DNA from: Mycobacterium sp. E2479
GTDB taxonomy: Bacteria > Actinomycetota > Actinomycetes > Mycobacteriales > Mycobacteriaceae
Direction: 5' to 3'
Length of the DNA stretch: 64,000 nucleotides
Assembly (NCBI RefSeq): GCF_001667925.1
Contig: NZ_LZJR01000093.1
Location: 1 to 64,000 of the forward strand
Shown here piece after piece: positions 47,353-57,434 of the stretch. Made by a program: the position numbers and the translations under genes. The notes under the pieces were generated by a model. That model searched no databases. It saw only the letters and a program-made list of their open reading frames with translations, and was not told the DNA's origin. The number at the start of each line of letters is the position of its first letter. Within the stretch, counting starts at the first letter, position 1.

Positions 47353-48768
47353 TCAGTCTTCGGGTTTGACCTTGGCCATCGCCAACACGTCGAGCCGCCG
47401 GTCGAGTTCTTCGATCGACAGCTTGTCGCCGATGAGGCCGCGATCGATCACCGCCTGACGAATCGTCTTGCGCTCCTTGAGCGCCTGTTTGGCCACCGCG
47501 GCGGCTTCCTCGTAGCCGATCGCCGAGTTCAGCGGCGTCACGATGGACGGCGACGACTCGGCCAGCTCGCGCAGGCGTTCGACATTGGCGGCCAGTCCGG
47601 TGATGCAACGCTCGGCGAACAGCTTCGCCACATTGGTCAGCAGCTTGAAGGACTCGAGGACGTTGCGCGCCATCATCGGGATGTAGACGTTGAGCTCGAA
47701 CGCGCCGTTGCCGCCGCCCCACGCGACTGCGGCGTCGTTGCCGATCACCTGGGCGGCGACCTGCGTAACGGCCTCGGGGAGAACGGGATTCACCTTGCCG
47801 GGCATGATGGAGCTGCCCGGCTGCAGGTCGGGTAGCTGGATCTCGGCCAGGCCGGTCAACGGTCCCGATCCCATCCAGCGAACGTCGTTGGCGATCTTGG
47901 TCAGCGACACCGCGATGGTGCGCAGCGCGCCCGACGCCTCGACCAGCCCGTCGCGAGCCGCCTGCGCCTCGAACGAGTTTGTTGCCGTGCGCAATTCACT
48001 CAGACCGGTGGAGTTGACCAGCGTTTCGACCACCTTAGCGCCGAAGCCGTCGGGAGCGTTCAAACCGGTACCGACCGCGGTGCCGCCGATAGCCAGCTCG
48101 CCCAACCGGGGCAGCGTCGCGCGCACCCGCTCGATGCCCGCCTCGACCTGCCGGGCGTATCCGCTGAACTCCTGACCGAGCGTCACCGGCACGGCGTCCA
48201 TCAGGTGGGTGCGGCCCGATTTGACCACGGTGTGCCACTCGCGCGCCTTGCCGGCCAGGGCGTCGTGCAGCACCTCGAGCGCCGGGATGAGATGACGCAC
48301 CGCGGCCTCGGTGGCCGCGATGTGGGTTGCGGTCGGGAAGGTGTCATTCGACGACTGCGACATGTTGACGTCGTCGTTGGGGTGCACCGTCACACCGTGG
48401 GCGGCCGCGATGCTCGCGATCACCTCGTTGGTGTTCATGTTGGAGCTGGTGCCCGAGCCGGTCTGGAAGACATCGATCGGGAACTGGTCGTCGTGCTGGC
48501 CCTCGGCGATCTCGGCGGCCGCGGCGACGATCGCGTCGGCCTTCTCGGGCGCCAGCAACCCCAGGTCCTTGTTGACCTGCGCGCAGGCGCCCTTCAGCAG
48601 ACCCAACGCGCGGATCTGGGTGCGCTCCAGGCCGCGGCCCGAGATTGGGAAGTTCTCGACCGCGCGCTGAGTTTGGGCGCGCCACAACGCTTTTGCGGGT
48701 ACGCGGACCTCGCCCATGGTGTCGCGTTCGATGCGGTACTCGGTGTCTTCAGAGCTGTTCGAGGCCAT
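47353..48768 (-). CDS. fum: Fumarate hydratase class II
   Basis: A 471-residue FumC-type enzyme that interconverts fumarate and malate in the TCA cycle without an iron-sulfur cluster. The mobile catalytic loop [11 protein letters not shown], the [13 protein letters not shown] segment and [13 protein letters not shown] substrate signatures are present. It matches Rv1098c. It lies after glpX on the same strand with 30 bases between, so glpX-fum are probably co-transcribed. Confidence 0.96.
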   Translation of the reverse strand: MASNSSEDTEYRIERDTMGEVRVPAKALWRAQTQRAVENFPISGRGLERTQIRALGLLKGACAQVNKDLGLLAPEKADAIVAAAAEIAEGQHDDQFPIDVFQTGSGTSSNMNTNEVIASIAAAHGVTVHPNDDVNMSQSSNDTFPTATHIAATEAAVRHLIPALEVLHDALAGKAREWHTVVKSGRTHLMDAVPVTLGQEFSGYARQVEAGIERVRATLPRLGELAIGGTAVGTGLNAPDGFGAKVVETLVNSTGLSELRTATNSFEAQAARDGLVEASGALRTIAVSLTKIANDVRWMGSGPLTGLAEIQLPDLQPGSSIMPGKVNPVLPEAVTQVAAQVIGNDAAVAWGGGNGAFELNVYIPMMARNVLESFKLLTNVAKLFAERCITGLAANVERLRELAESSPSIVTPLNSAIGYEEAAAVAKQALKERKTIRQAVIDRGLIGDKLSIEELDRRLDVLAMAKVKPED

Positions 48769-48798
48769 AGAGTGGCTTCCTCGTTCTTCGATCGGTGG

Positions 48799-49878
48799 TC
48801 AGGGCAGGGGATAGGCGGCGGAGGTGTCGCCGGTGAAGTCGATGGCGGAGTACTCGTTGAGCTTTGAAAGCCGGTGGTAGGCCTCGATCATCCGGACGGT
48901 TCCCGACTTCGACCGCATGACGATCGACTGGGTGGTGCAGCCGCCCGGGTAGTACTGCACCCCTTTGAGCAGGTCGCCGTTGGTGACCCCGGTGGCACAG
49001 AAGAACACGTTGTCGCCGGACACCAGGTCCTCGGTGGTCAACACCTGGTCGAGGTCGTAGCCGGCGTCGATCGCCTTCTGGCGTTCCTTGTCGTCGGTGG
49101 GAGCCAGCTGTGCCTGGATGGCACCGCCCATGCACCGGATCGCGGCCGCGGCGATGATGCCTTCGGGCGTGCCGCCGATCCCGGCGAGCATGTCGGTTCC
49201 CGAGTGCGGCCGGCACGCCGAGATCGCACCCGCGACGTCGCCGTCGGTGATCAGCCGGATCCGGGCCCCGGTGGCCCGAACGTCCTCGATCAGCTTGCCG
49301 TGCCGCGGCCGGTCCAGGATGCACACGGTCATGTCGCGCACCGACAGCGCCTTGACCTTGGCGACGGCCTTGATGTTCTCAGCGATCGGCGCGGTGATGT
49401 CGAGCACGTGCGCGGCCTCCGGCCCGACGGCGATCTTGTTCATGTAGAACACCGCCGACGGGTCGAACATCGCTCCGCGGTCGGCCACCGCCAGCACGGA
49501 GATGGCGTTCGGCATGCCCTTGCTCATCAGCGTGGTGCCGTCGATCGGGTCCACGGCGAAGTCGCACTCCGCTCCGTCGCCGTTGCCGACCTCCTCGCCG
49601 TTGTAGAGCATCGGAGCGTGGTCCTTCTCGCCCTCGCCGATGACGACGACGCCGCGCATCGACACCGTATTGACCAGCTCGCGCATCGCGTCCACGGCCG
49701 CCCCGTCGCCGCCCTCTTTGTCGCCGCGGCCGACCCAGCGACCTGCGGCCATGGCACCGGCCTCGGTGACGCGTACCAGTTCCAAAGCCAGGTTGCGGTC
49801 CGGAGCCTCACCGCGCGGTCGACCCTGCGCTAAGGCCCGGCCGGTGGTGGCGGTCGAGCGCTCGCCCTCAACTGTCAT
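48799..49878 (-). CDS. glpX: Fructose-1,6-bisphosphatase class II
   Basis: A 359-residue GlpX-type phosphatase, the main gluconeogenic fructose bisphosphatase of mycobacteria (Rv1099c). Metal and substrate motifs include [38 protein letters not shown] and [14 protein letters not shown]. The ATG at 49878 is chosen by homology; the frame is open to 50115 but this overlaps the divergent gene. GACAAT lies eight bases before the ATG on the minus strand and could be its -10 box. Divergent from the gene at 49934 over only 55 bases. Confidence 0.95.
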   Translation of the reverse strand: MTVEGERSTATTGRALAQGRPRGEAPDRNLALELVRVTEAGAMAAGRWVGRGDKEGGDGAAVDAMRELVNTVSMRGVVVIGEGEKDHAPMLYNGEEVGNGDGAECDFAVDPIDGTTLMSKGMPNAISVLAVADRGAMFDPSAVFYMNKIAVGPEAAHVLDITAPIAENIKAVAKVKALSVRDMTVCILDRPRHGKLIEDVRATGARIRLITDGDVAGAISACRPHSGTDMLAGIGGTPEGIIAAAAIRCMGGAIQAQLAPTDDKERQKAIDAGYDLDQVLTTEDLVSGDNVFFCATGVTNGDLLKGVQYYPGGCTTQSIVMRSKSGTVRMIEAYHRLSKLNEYSAIDFTGDTSAAYPLP

Positions 49879-49921
49879 GGTTGTCGATTGTCCCAGAAGC
49901 GGATCGGTCCGCTGGAACTGG

Positions 49922-49927
49922 GATACT
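49922..49927 (+). promoter_or_regulatory. Putative -10 box for leaderless Rv1100-like gene
   Basis: GATACT (near-match to TAnnnT) ends six bases before the ATG at 49934. It lies in a 55-base divergent region with glpX, so the two promoters must be almost back to back. Confidence 0.4.
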
Positions 49928-49933
49928 TGGGGG

Positions 49934-50632
49934 ATGACGGAGGAGCCGCCGCTGAACGCCCAGCTTGATGGGAACGTAGCCGGTGCGTCGTCTCCGCAGG
50001 CCGGACCGGGTCCCAGGCCGGTGAAACCCCGGCTGTTGCAGGACGGCCGGGACATGTTCTGGTCGCTGATTCCGCTGGTCATCGGCTGTGTCGTGCTCGC
50101 AGGCATGCTGGGCATGTGCTCGTTTCAGCTCGGCAGCCATCAGGGCTCCGTCCCGTCTTATGACGCGGGGGCGGCCCTGCGTGCCGACGCGTCCGCGCTC
50201 GGTTTTCCCGTCCGCCAACCGCGGCTCCCGGCCGGCTGGCAAGCCAACTCCGGCCACCGCGGTGGCATCCAGGGCGGCCGAAGCGACACCACGAGCGGTC
50301 AACGGGTGAACGCGCCCATCTCGGAAGTCGGCTACATCAGTCCGACCGGAATGTATCTGAGCCTGACCCAGAGCAACGCCGACGAGGACAAGCTCGTCAA
50401 CTCGATTCATCCGTCGGCCTACCCAACCGGAGCGGTCGATGTCGACGGGACCAACTGGGTGGTCTATCAGGGTTCCGGCCAAAACGGTGCGGACGCCGAG
50501 CCGGTATGGACGACCAGGCTCAGCGGGCCGGGGGGCGCCACCCAAATTGCGATAACCGGCGCCGGAAACACCGATCAGTTCCGTACGCTGGCTTCGGCGA
50601 CGCAATCGCAACCGCCTTTGCCCAGCCGCTAG
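49934..50632 (+). CDS. DUF4245 membrane-anchored protein (Rv1100-like)
   Basis: A 232-residue protein, same length as Rv1100. A disordered cytoplasmic N-terminus is followed by one membrane helix (about 45-66) and an extracytoplasmic domain with [18 protein letters not shown] and [16 protein letters not shown], typical of DUF4245. Function is unknown. The start is the ATG just downstream of a likely -10 box. It is divergent from glpX, as in M. tuberculosis. Confidence 0.88.
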   Translation: MTEEPPLNAQLDGNVAGASSPQAGPGPRPVKPRLLQDGRDMFWSLIPLVIGCVVLAGMLGMCSFQLGSHQGSVPSYDAGAALRADASALGFPVRQPRLPAGWQANSGHRGGIQGGRSDTTSGQRVNAPISEVGYISPTGMYLSLTQSNADEDKLVNSIHPSAYPTGAVDVDGTNWVVYQGSGQNGADAEPVWTTRLSGPGGATQIAITGAGNTDQFRTLASATQSQPPLPSR

Positions 50633-50663
50633 CTCATCCGCGCGAGCAAGGGATCCTATCGAC

Positions 50664-51461
50664 ATGACTGCACCAGAGGCTGATCTGTCCGGATGGTCGG
50701 CGGCATCGTTCAGCGGCGGCGGCTACACCCATGACGTCTACCGCAAGGGCAGCGGCCCCGGGGTGGTGCTCATTCCCGAGATTCCCGGAATCCATCCCGG
50801 CGTGCTCGCCCTGGGGAATCACCTGGTGGACAACGGCTTCACCGTCGCCATGCCGTCGCTGTTCGGCGAGCCGGGCAAGGCCAAGACGGCGGGCTACATT
50901 GCCGGTACCATCGGGCGGGCCTGTGTGGCACGGGAATTCGCCGCTTTTGCGCTGAACAAGGAGCGGCCCGTTGCGCTGTTTCTGCGCGCGCTGGCCCGTG
51001 ATCTCAACGCATCGACACCGGGCAAGGGTGTCGGCGTGATCGGCCAGTGCTTCACCGGCGGGTTCGCTCTGGCCGCCGCGGTCGACGACAGCGTGCTGGC
51101 GCCGGTGCTTTCGCAGCCGTCGGTCCCGTTTCCGCTGGGCGCCGCGCGGCGCCGCGACCCCGGCCTGAGCGAAGCAGAACTGGCCACCGTGGCCGATCGG
51201 TGCACCAACGATGGCCTGTGCGCCATGGGCTTGCGGTTCAGCGAGGACAAAGCGGTGCCGCGCGAGCGGTTCGTGACGCTCAAGGAGCGCCTGGGCGACG
51301 CCTTCGAGGTGATCGACATCGATTCGGGGCCCGGCAATCAACACGGCTTCAGCAAGATGGCGCACTCGGTGCTCACCGACGAGATTCGCGAAGTCGACGG
51401 GCATCCCGCCTTCGAAGCCCGCAAGCGTGTGGTCGAGTTCCTCACGCAACGCCTTTTCTAG
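50664..51461 (+). CDS. Dienelactone hydrolase family protein, second copy
   Basis: A 265-residue alpha/beta hydrolase. Nucleophile Cys129 lies in GQCFTGG, probable acid Asp195 in SEDKAVP, and His227 in GNQHGFS, so the dienelactone-hydrolase triad is intact. The sequence differs clearly from the copy at 7701, so they are paralogues, not a recent duplication. H37Rv has an AI-2E-type transporter and mazEF3 around this position and no hydrolase. It stands 31 bases after the DUF4245 gene and 24 before the carboxylesterase, suggesting an operon of two ester-cleaving enzymes. Confidence 0.88.
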   Translation: MTAPEADLSGWSAASFSGGGYTHDVYRKGSGPGVVLIPEIPGIHPGVLALGNHLVDNGFTVAMPSLFGEPGKAKTAGYIAGTIGRACVAREFAAFALNKERPVALFLRALARDLNASTPGKGVGVIGQCFTGGFALAAAVDDSVLAPVLSQPSVPFPLGAARRRDPGLSEAELATVADRCTNDGLCAMGLRFSEDKAVPRERFVTLKERLGDAFEVIDIDSGPGNQHGFSKMAHSVLTDEIREVDGHPAFEARKRVVEFLTQRLF

Positions 51462-51485
51462 GTTCCTCGGGAGACTTTGCGGCGC

Positions 51486-53030
51486 ATGGCAATTGACGAT
51501 CTGGTGGTCGAAACCAACTATGGCCCGGCCCGAGGCGTCGAAGCCGACGGCGTCAAGGCGTGGAAGGGCCTTCGGTACGCGGCCGCGCCCACCGGCGAGC
51601 TGCGGTTCCGGGCCCCCCAACCGCCCGCGCGCTGCACCGAGGTTGTCGACGCCACCGCTTTCGGGCCGGCCTGCCCGCAACCGGTATTTCCCAATCTGCC
51701 GTTGGATTTGGGCGCGCCGCAGGGCGAAGATTGCCTGCGGCTCAATGTCTGGGCGTCTTCTGACACGAAACCGGGTGACGGCAAACCGGTGATGGTGTGG
51801 GTGCACGGCGGCGCCTATGTCCTGGGGTCGAGCAGCCAGACGCTCTATGACGGCCGCAGACTTGTCCGCCGCGGCGAGGTCGTCGTGGTCACCGTCAACT
51901 ATCGGCTCGGGGTGCTTGGCTTTCTCGACCTGTCTGGGTTCGACACCGCGGGACGGCGCTTCGACTCGAACGTGGGCCTGCGTGACGTGCTGGCGGCCCT
52001 GGAGTGGGTGCGCGACAACGTCGCTGCCTTCGGTGGCGATCCGCGGCGCGTCACGCTGTTCGGCGAGTCCGCCGGGGCCGGCATCGTCACCACGCTGCTG
52101 GCCAGCCCGGCGGCCGAAGGTCTGTTCGCTGGGGCGATTGCGCAAAGCTCGCCGGCCACTTCGGTGTACGACCGCGAACGTGCGGGACGCGTGGCGCGGG
52201 CATTCCTCGACCGGCTCGGAATCGCTGCATCGGAATCTCAACGGTTGCTTGATATCCCGATGGGGACGCTGCTGGCGGCGTCGCAGCGGGTGTTCGACGA
52301 AGTGCCGGTGCGTAACCCGGGAACGCTGGCGTTCGTCCCGATCGTCGACGGCGACGTGCTGACCGACTACCCGGTCAAGCTTGCGCAAGCGGGCCGCTCG
52401 CAGCCGATTCCGTTGATCATCGGCACCAACAAGCACGAGGCAATGCTCTTCCGGTTGCTGAGGTCGCCGTTGATGCCGATCACTCCGAGAGCGATCACGT
52501 CGTTATTCGATCAGATTGCCGCCGAACAACCCGATCTGCAGTTGCCCACCGAAGAGGAGATCGTCTCGACGTATTCGAGATTGCGGCGCAGGGCACGGAG
52601 TTTGAGCATCGCGACCGACGTCGGCTTCCGGATGCCGTCGGTGTGGCTCGCCGAGGGGCACGCCCGGGTGGCGCCGGTGTATCTGTACCGGTTCGATTAC
52701 GCCACCCCACTGCTGAAGCTGACGATGGTCCGCGCCGCGCATGCCACCGAATTGCCCTACGTCTGGGGCAATCTCGGTGCGCCCAAGGATCCCACGCTGA
52801 TGCTGGGCGGCGCCAAGGCCGCCAAGGAGGTGTCCAAGAGGGTGCGGACCCGATGGATCAACTTCGCCGCGCATGCCACGCCCTCGGGCCTGCCCGGTGA
52901 GCCGGAATGGACGCCCTATACGGAGAACGACCGTTCCTGTCTGATCATCGATCGCCGTGACGCGCTCGCGCACGATGTCGACGCCAACATCCGTGCGGCC
53001 TGGGGCAGCGAGGTGGTGAGCTTTCGCTAG
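51486..53030 (+). CDS. Type B carboxylesterase (para-nitrobenzyl esterase family), intact Rv1104/Rv1105 counterpart
   Basis: A 514-residue alpha/beta hydrolase. Nucleophile Ser195 is in FGESAGAG, Glu318 in NKHEAMLF and His463 in AAHATPSG, a complete Ser-Glu-His triad of the acetylcholinesterase-like class. The EDCLRLNVW signature is also present. Substrates are probably hydrophobic esters. In H37Rv the same position carries two short esterase genes, Rv1104 and Rv1105, which look like pieces of one gene; here it is uninterrupted. The ATG at 51486 follows GGGAG. No signal peptide. It precedes the convergent 3-beta-HSD gene. Confidence 0.92.
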   Translation: MAIDDLVVETNYGPARGVEADGVKAWKGLRYAAAPTGELRFRAPQPPARCTEVVDATAFGPACPQPVFPNLPLDLGAPQGEDCLRLNVWASSDTKPGDGKPVMVWVHGGAYVLGSSSQTLYDGRRLVRRGEVVVVTVNYRLGVLGFLDLSGFDTAGRRFDSNVGLRDVLAALEWVRDNVAAFGGDPRRVTLFGESAGAGIVTTLLASPAAEGLFAGAIAQSSPATSVYDRERAGRVARAFLDRLGIAASESQRLLDIPMGTLLAASQRVFDEVPVRNPGTLAFVPIVDGDVLTDYPVKLAQAGRSQPIPLIIGTNKHEAMLFRLLRSPLMPITPRAITSLFDQIAAEQPDLQLPTEEEIVSTYSRLRRRARSLSIATDVGFRMPSVWLAEGHARVAPVYLYRFDYATPLLKLTMVRAAHATELPYVWGNLGAPKDPTLMLGGAKAAKEVSKRVRTRWINFAAHATPSGLPGEPEWTPYTENDRSCLIIDRRDALAHDVDANIRAAWGSEVVSFR

Positions 53031-53040
53031 GCGACCGGCA

Positions 53041-54162
53041 TCACTGCCGTCCGCCGGCCGGTGCGGCGGATGCCTTGTCCGCCAGGGCTAGTCGCTTCAT
53101 ATCATGGAACATCTCGACGTAGTACGACAGGCATTCCGACAGTGCCTGCTCGGTGGTGAACAGGGGCTGATACCCGAGATCGCGGGTTGCTTTCGCGATC
53201 GAGAAGAAATTGTCCAGATACAACCGCTCGACGGCGAGCGGTTCGAGCAGCGGCGCCGGTATCCCGAACCGAAAATGCAGCCGCTGCCAACCCGTCATCG
53301 CCGCGCGCACGATCGGGCCGTTGACCCGGACCCGCGGCCACTTCTCCCCACAGGCCTCGACCACCGGCCTGGCGAACTCGAACATGTTGATCGGCTCGGC
53401 ATCGTTGATGAAGTAGGCCTGGCCCGGCGCCGTGCCGCCGGGGGTCAGGTGTTGCGCCGCCAGGATGAAACCGTGAATGAGGTTGTGCACGTAGGAGTTG
53501 TCCAACCGGGCCGATTTGCGTCCGATCAGCACCTTGACGTGGTCGGCGATCACGCTTTCGAACAACTTGCGGAACATGGTTTGATCGCCGCGACCCCAAA
53601 TGCCACTGGGCCGAACCGCACACGTCAAGAGGCCCTCAACACCGTTCTGGCCCAGGACGAATCGCTCGGCGATCACTTTGGTCTCGGTGTACAGGTCGTT
53701 GAACCGGTTGGTGTAGGGCAGCGTCTCGTCGCCGCCGGCGATGTTCTGGCCGCCCATGACGACGCTGTTGGACGAGGTGTAGACGAAGCGCTGCACCCCG
53801 GCGGCCTGCGCGGCCCGGACCAGGTTCTCGGTGCCCCCGACGTTGACCCCGAAGCTGCGCTGCCGATACTCGTCGGTCACCGACGCACCGCCCATCAGGT
53901 CGATGATCGCCGCGGTATGGAAGACGGTGTCGATGCCATCGACCGCTTGGGCGCACACGGTCGTGTCGGTGATGTCACCCTGCAGCACCTCAAGCTGCGG
54001 ATGCGGTGGCAGCGGGGAGGGTGCACGGTCGAAGGAGCGGACCTCGTGTCCGCGGTCGAGCAAAGTGGACACCAGGTTGGCGCCGACGAATCCGGAGCCC
54101 CCGGTGACCAGGACGCGGCCGAGTTCGGCCGTCAGTGATGCATCACCCATGGCCGAAAGCAT
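53041..54162 (-). CDS. 3-beta-hydroxysteroid dehydrogenase (Rv1106c-like)
   Basis: A 373-residue NAD-dependent extended short-chain dehydrogenase that oxidises cholesterol or pregnenolone to the 4-en-3-one in M. tuberculosis. The NAD-binding GGSGFVG is at 21-27 and the catalytic Tyr158-Lys162 pair is in YTETK, with Ser in TSSNS. It is nearly identical to Rv1106c. The start at 54162 parallels the annotated M. tuberculosis start; an ATG four codons in (54150) is equally possible, and neither has a good ribosome site. This gene suggests the strain can begin sterol oxidation. Confidence 0.94.
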   Translation of the reverse strand: MLSAMGDASLTAELGRVLVTGGSGFVGANLVSTLLDRGHEVRSFDRAPSPLPPHPQLEVLQGDITDTTVCAQAVDGIDTVFHTAAIIDLMGGASVTDEYRQRSFGVNVGGTENLVRAAQAAGVQRFVYTSSNSVVMGGQNIAGGDETLPYTNRFNDLYTETKVIAERFVLGQNGVEGLLTCAVRPSGIWGRGDQTMFRKLFESVIADHVKVLIGRKSARLDNSYVHNLIHGFILAAQHLTPGGTAPGQAYFINDAEPINMFEFARPVVEACGEKWPRVRVNGPIVRAAMTGWQRLHFRFGIPAPLLEPLAVERLYLDNFFSIAKATRDLGYQPLFTTEQALSECLSYYVEMFHDMKRLALADKASAAPAGGRQ

Positions 54163-54222
54163 AACTGAAACGTGTTCCAGTTCGGAAAAAAATTTTCAGC
54201 CAGGTCCTGGGCTACTCCGAAT

Positions 54223-54492
54223 TCATGCGTCCTCGGCTTCGCCCGCCGCCAGCGTATCCTCGATTCTCTTCCGAGCGCCAGCTAAGTGCTCTTCGCACCG
54301 TTTAGCCAGTTGCTCGCCTCTTTCCCACAGTTTCAGCGACTCGTCGAGGTCTAAGCCGCCCTGCTCCAGTATTCGGACGACTTCGATCAGTTCGTCCCGG
54401 CACGCTTCGTAAGCCAGGTGACTAATAGGTGTAATAGAGTCATCGTCTTTTGGGGTGGTGAGGTCGTCCCCGTCGTTGGTTTTACGTGCCAT
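54223..54492 (-). CDS. xseB: Exodeoxyribonuclease VII small subunit
   Basis: An 89-residue helical protein. The core [37 protein letters not shown] is the XseB two-helix domain that binds the long stalk helices of XseA. The start overlaps the end of xseA by 11 bases, giving translational coupling and stoichiometric expression. It matches Rv1107c. An AT-rich stretch (about 54180-54200) separates it from the 3-beta-HSD gene. Confidence 0.94.
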   Translation of the reverse strand: MARKTNDGDDLTTPKDDDSITPISHLAYEACRDELIEVVRILEQGGLDLDESLKLWERGEQLAKRCEEHLAGARKRIEDTLAAGEAEDA

Positions 54493-55726
54493 CGGTTAGT
54501 CCCTCGCTCACCGCGGCCACGGCGCCGTCGGCCACCCGGACCCGTAACCGCGTGCCCGCCGGCGCGTCGTCGACGGAACGGAGCACGCGGTTGTTCGGCC
54601 CTATGGCTTGCACGACGGCGTAACCGCGGGCCAGTGTGGCCGCCGGACCCAATGTCGCCAACCGTGCGCGCAGGTGGCCGACACGTTCGGTCTCGGTGGC
54701 GGCCAGCCGGGTGATGTCGCGGCGAATCGCCGATCGGGCGCGGTGAACCTCCTCGGCGCGCGCCATCAAAGCCGCTAGCGGCTCCGCCAGCACCGGCCGG
54801 CTTCGTATCTGGGCCAGCGCTCGTTGCTCGCGCGAAACCCAGTTGCGCAACGCCTGCGCGCTGCGCCGGCGCAGGTCGTCGATCAGCCGCTGTTCGGCGG
54901 CGGTATCGGGCACCACCTTCTTCGCCGCGTCGGTGGGAGTGGCCGCGCGCAAATCGGCGACGAGATCGCACAGCGGGTTGTCAGGTTCGTGGCCGACCGC
55001 ACTGATCACCGGGGTGAGGCATGCCGCGATGGCCCGGCACAGCGTCTCGTCGGAGAACGGCAGCAGGTCCTCTACGCTGCCGCCGCCGCGGGCGATCACG
55101 ATGACATCGACCTCGGCGTCGCGATCGAGTTCCCTTAGCGCCTCGACGATCTGGGCGACGGCACCTGCGCCCTGGACCGCGGTGTTGCGCACCGCGAAGC
55201 GAACCCCGGACCAGCGCGCGGCCGCCACGGTCGTCACGTCGCGTTCGGCGGCGCTGGCCCGGCCGGTGATCAAACCTATTCTGTTGGGCAAGAACGGGAT
55301 CGGTCGCTTGAGTCGAGGATCGAAAAGCCCCTCGGCATCCAGCAGCCGGCGCAGCCGATCGATGCGGGCCAGCAGCTCGCCCACCCCGACGGCACGAATC
55401 TCGGTGAGACGCAACGAGAATGTGCCACGGCCCGTGTAGAAAGACGGCTTGCCGCGCACCACCACCTGCGTGCCTTCGGCCAGCTTGACCGGCGCGTCGA
55501 GCACCAGATCGCGGGGGCATGTCACGGTCAGCGACATGTCGGCGGCCGGGTCACGCAGCACCATGAACACGGTTTTGGAGTCTGGTCGCATCGAGATTTG
55601 GGCAAGCTGGCCCTCGACCCACACGGTGCCGAGCTTGTCGATCCAGCCCGCGACCCGGATGGCCACCGCGCGCACCGGAAACGGGTTCTCGGCGGAATTC
55701 GGTTCGGGGGTAACGGCCGGGGTCAC
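54482..55726 (-). CDS. xseA: Exodeoxyribonuclease VII large subunit
   Basis: A 414-residue nuclease that degrades single-stranded DNA to oligonucleotides with XseB. An N-terminal OB fold (about 12-110, VWVEGQLAQ) precedes the catalytic domain with [32 protein letters not shown] and [19 protein letters not shown]. The C-terminal third is the long helical stalk that binds XseB. It matches Rv1108c. The stop overlaps the xseB start, and the start overlaps the upstream gene by four bases (ATGA), so three genes are coupled. Confidence 0.95.
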   Translation of the reverse strand: MTPAVTPEPNSAENPFPVRAVAIRVAGWIDKLGTVWVEGQLAQISMRPDSKTVFMVLRDPAADMSLTVTCPRDLVLDAPVKLAEGTQVVVRGKPSFYTGRGTFSLRLTEIRAVGVGELLARIDRLRRLLDAEGLFDPRLKRPIPFLPNRIGLITGRASAAERDVTTVAAARWSGVRFAVRNTAVQGAGAVAQIVEALRELDRDAEVDVIVIARGGGSVEDLLPFSDETLCRAIAACLTPVISAVGHEPDNPLCDLVADLRAATPTDAAKKVVPDTAAEQRLIDDLRRRSAQALRNWVSREQRALAQIRSRPVLAEPLAALMARAEEVHRARSAIRRDITRLAATETERVGHLRARLATLGPAATLARGYAVVQAIGPNNRVLRSVDDAPAGTRLRVRVADGAVAAVSEGLTDGT

Positions 55727-56322
55727 TTCGCGTTCGCGCGGGTGATCCTGTTGGCGAGCAGCGTCTGGAACGGTGCACGGCCCTTGGTGGCCTGCTCGTA
55801 GGCCAGCAGGGCTTCAAGGTCGTCCACACTCAGCGATTGCAGACGGGCCCGCAGCTGCGCCAACGTCAGCGACGCGTAGTCCAGCTCGGTGACCACCTCG
55901 GGTTGCGGAACCGAGGCGTTGCCGGCCGGCTTCTTTGACTGACGGGCGGACTTGGTCAGGGCGCTTGCGTCTTCGTGCGCGTCGGCCACCGAGTACAGCG
56001 CGAACCGGCCCTCGGCCCTGCGCTCGCCCTCGCCGCCGTCCTGCACCGGGCTGTAGGCGCCGTCGATCGCGTCGTTCACGTCCTCGTCGAAGGTCGCCCA
56101 TTCCGGCTTCTCGTCCCGCGGCGGGAAGATCGATTCGAGGGTGCTGTCGCCCTTGATCGCCAGCTCGGCGAGGTTCTGCTGAAAGCGCATGACGATGTGC
56201 GCCGCCTGGCTGGCCAGTGTCATCGGGTACATCAGGATGGTTTTCGGCAGCCTGATGGTCTCCTCAACAGCGACTGTTGCCGCGCCGACCAGCAGCCGAA
56301 CTCCATACGGTGCAGTGCCCAT
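55723..56322 (-). CDS. Rv1109c-like protein (lipid droplet-associated family)
   Basis: A 199-residue protein with an amphipathic N-terminal half ([21 protein letters not shown] and [20 protein letters not shown]) and a C-terminal helical domain ending in [25 protein letters not shown]. The latter resembles a small repeat-like helical module. Actinobacterial homologues are named lipid droplet-associated proteins, from memory. The amphipathic helices fit binding to a lipid surface. It overlaps xseA by four bases and is divergent from ispH over 89 bases. Confidence 0.82.
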   Translation of the reverse strand: MGTAPYGVRLLVGAATVAVEETIRLPKTILMYPMTLASQAAHIVMRFQQNLAELAIKGDSTLESIFPPRDEKPEWATFDEDVNDAIDGAYSPVQDGGEGERRAEGRFALYSVADAHEDASALTKSARQSKKPAGNASVPQPEVVTELDYASLTLAQLRARLQSLSVDDLEALLAYEQATKGRAPFQTLLANRITRANAK

Positions 56323-56398
56323 GGGTCCAAGATTGCCCTAAGCGGCGGCTAACTCCAAGCCCACCGGCGCGAGCTGGCAACCCTGTGTCGGCAGTCAG

Positions 56399-56404
56399 TA
56401 CCCT
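56399..56404 (+). promoter_or_regulatory. Putative -10 box for leaderless ispH
   Basis: TACCCT (TAnnnT) ends seven bases before the ispH ATG at 56412, with no Shine-Dalgarno sequence. The arrangement repeats that of the SnoaL-like gene at 34666. Confidence 0.45.
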
Positions 56405-56411
56405 GGACGAC

Positions 56412-57422
56412 ATGCCGCCGACTATCGACATGGGGATTCCCGGCCGTGTGGGAGGACCAGCGGGATCGGTAGCCAGCGACCCAGGCCGTAAGCGAGTGCT
56501 CTTGGCCGAACCGCGTGGGTACTGCGCGGGCGTGGACAGGGCGGTGGAGACCGTGGAACGCGCGCTGGAGAAGCACGGTCCGCCGGTCTACGTGCGTCAC
56601 GAGATCGTGCACAACCGCCACGTCGTCACCACCTTGGAGAAGGCCGGCGCCGTGTTCGTCGAGGAGACCGACCAGGTCCCCGAGGGGGCCATCGTGGTGT
56701 TCTCCGCGCATGGTGTGGCCCCCACCGTGCACGCGGCGGCCGCCGACCGGAACCTGCACACCATCGACGCGACCTGTCCCCTGGTGACCAAGGTTCACAA
56801 CGAGGCCAGGCGGTTCGCCCGCAACGACTATGACATCCTGCTCATCGGCCACGAGGGCCACGAGGAGGTCGTGGGCACCGCCGGGGAGGCGCCCGACCAT
56901 GTGCAGCTGGTCGATGGGGTCGCCGCCGTGGACGACGTGACGGTGCGCGACGAGAACAAGGTGGTGTGGCTCTCGCAGACGACTCTGTCGGTCGACGAGA
57001 CCATGGAGATCGTCGAGCGGCTGCGACAACGGTTCCCCAAGCTGCAGGATCCGCCCAGCGACGATATTTGCTACGCGACCCAGAACCGGCAGGTCGCGGT
57101 CAAGGCGATGGCACCGGAGTGTGAGCTGGTGATCGTCGTCGGGTCCCGCAACTCATCGAACTCGGTGCGGCTAGTCGAGGTGGCGCTGGGTGGTGGGGCC
57201 GCGGCCGCCCACCTGGTCGACTGGGCCGACGACATCGACCCGGCGTGGCTGGAAGGCGTCACCACGGTGGGCGTCACCTCGGGCGCATCCGTGCCCGAGG
57301 TCCTGGTGGAGGGCGTGCTGGCGCGCCTAGCCGAGTGCGGCTTCGACGTCGTGCAGCCGGTCACGACCGCGCAGGAGACCCTGGTGTTCGCGCTGCCGCG
57401 CGAGATCCGGTCGGTTCGCTGA
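56412..57422 (+). CDS. ispH: 4-hydroxy-3-methylbut-2-enyl diphosphate reductase IspH
   Basis: A 336-residue iron-sulfur enzyme that performs the last step of the MEP pathway, forming IPP and DMAPP. The three cluster-ligand cysteines are Cys38 (RGYCAGV), Cys122 (DATCPLV) and Cys220 (DDICYATQ). The substrate motifs HGV and [11 protein letters not shown] are present. It is almost identical to M. tuberculosis Rv1110 (LytB2). The ATG at 56412 is preferred on homology; the frame is open from 56277. It supplies precursors for the Z-FPP synthase encoded at 36021. Confidence 0.96.
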   Translation: MPPTIDMGIPGRVGGPAGSVASDPGRKRVLLAEPRGYCAGVDRAVETVERALEKHGPPVYVRHEIVHNRHVVTTLEKAGAVFVEETDQVPEGAIVVFSAHGVAPTVHAAAADRNLHTIDATCPLVTKVHNEARRFARNDYDILLIGHEGHEEVVGTAGEAPDHVQLVDGVAAVDDVTVRDENKVVWLSQTTLSVDETMEIVERLRQRFPKLQDPPSDDICYATQNRQVAVKAMAPECELVIVVGSRNSSNSVRLVEVALGGGAAAAHLVDWADDIDPAWLEGVTTVGVTSGASVPEVLVEGVLARLAECGFDVVQPVTTAQETLVFALPREIRSVR

Positions 57423-57434
57423 GCGCGCAGCGCC

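Noticed and set aside
50634..52436. 600-codon minus-strand open frame
   Set aside because: Antisense to the dienelactone hydrolase and carboxylesterase genes, both with intact catalytic residues; composition is that of a shadow.
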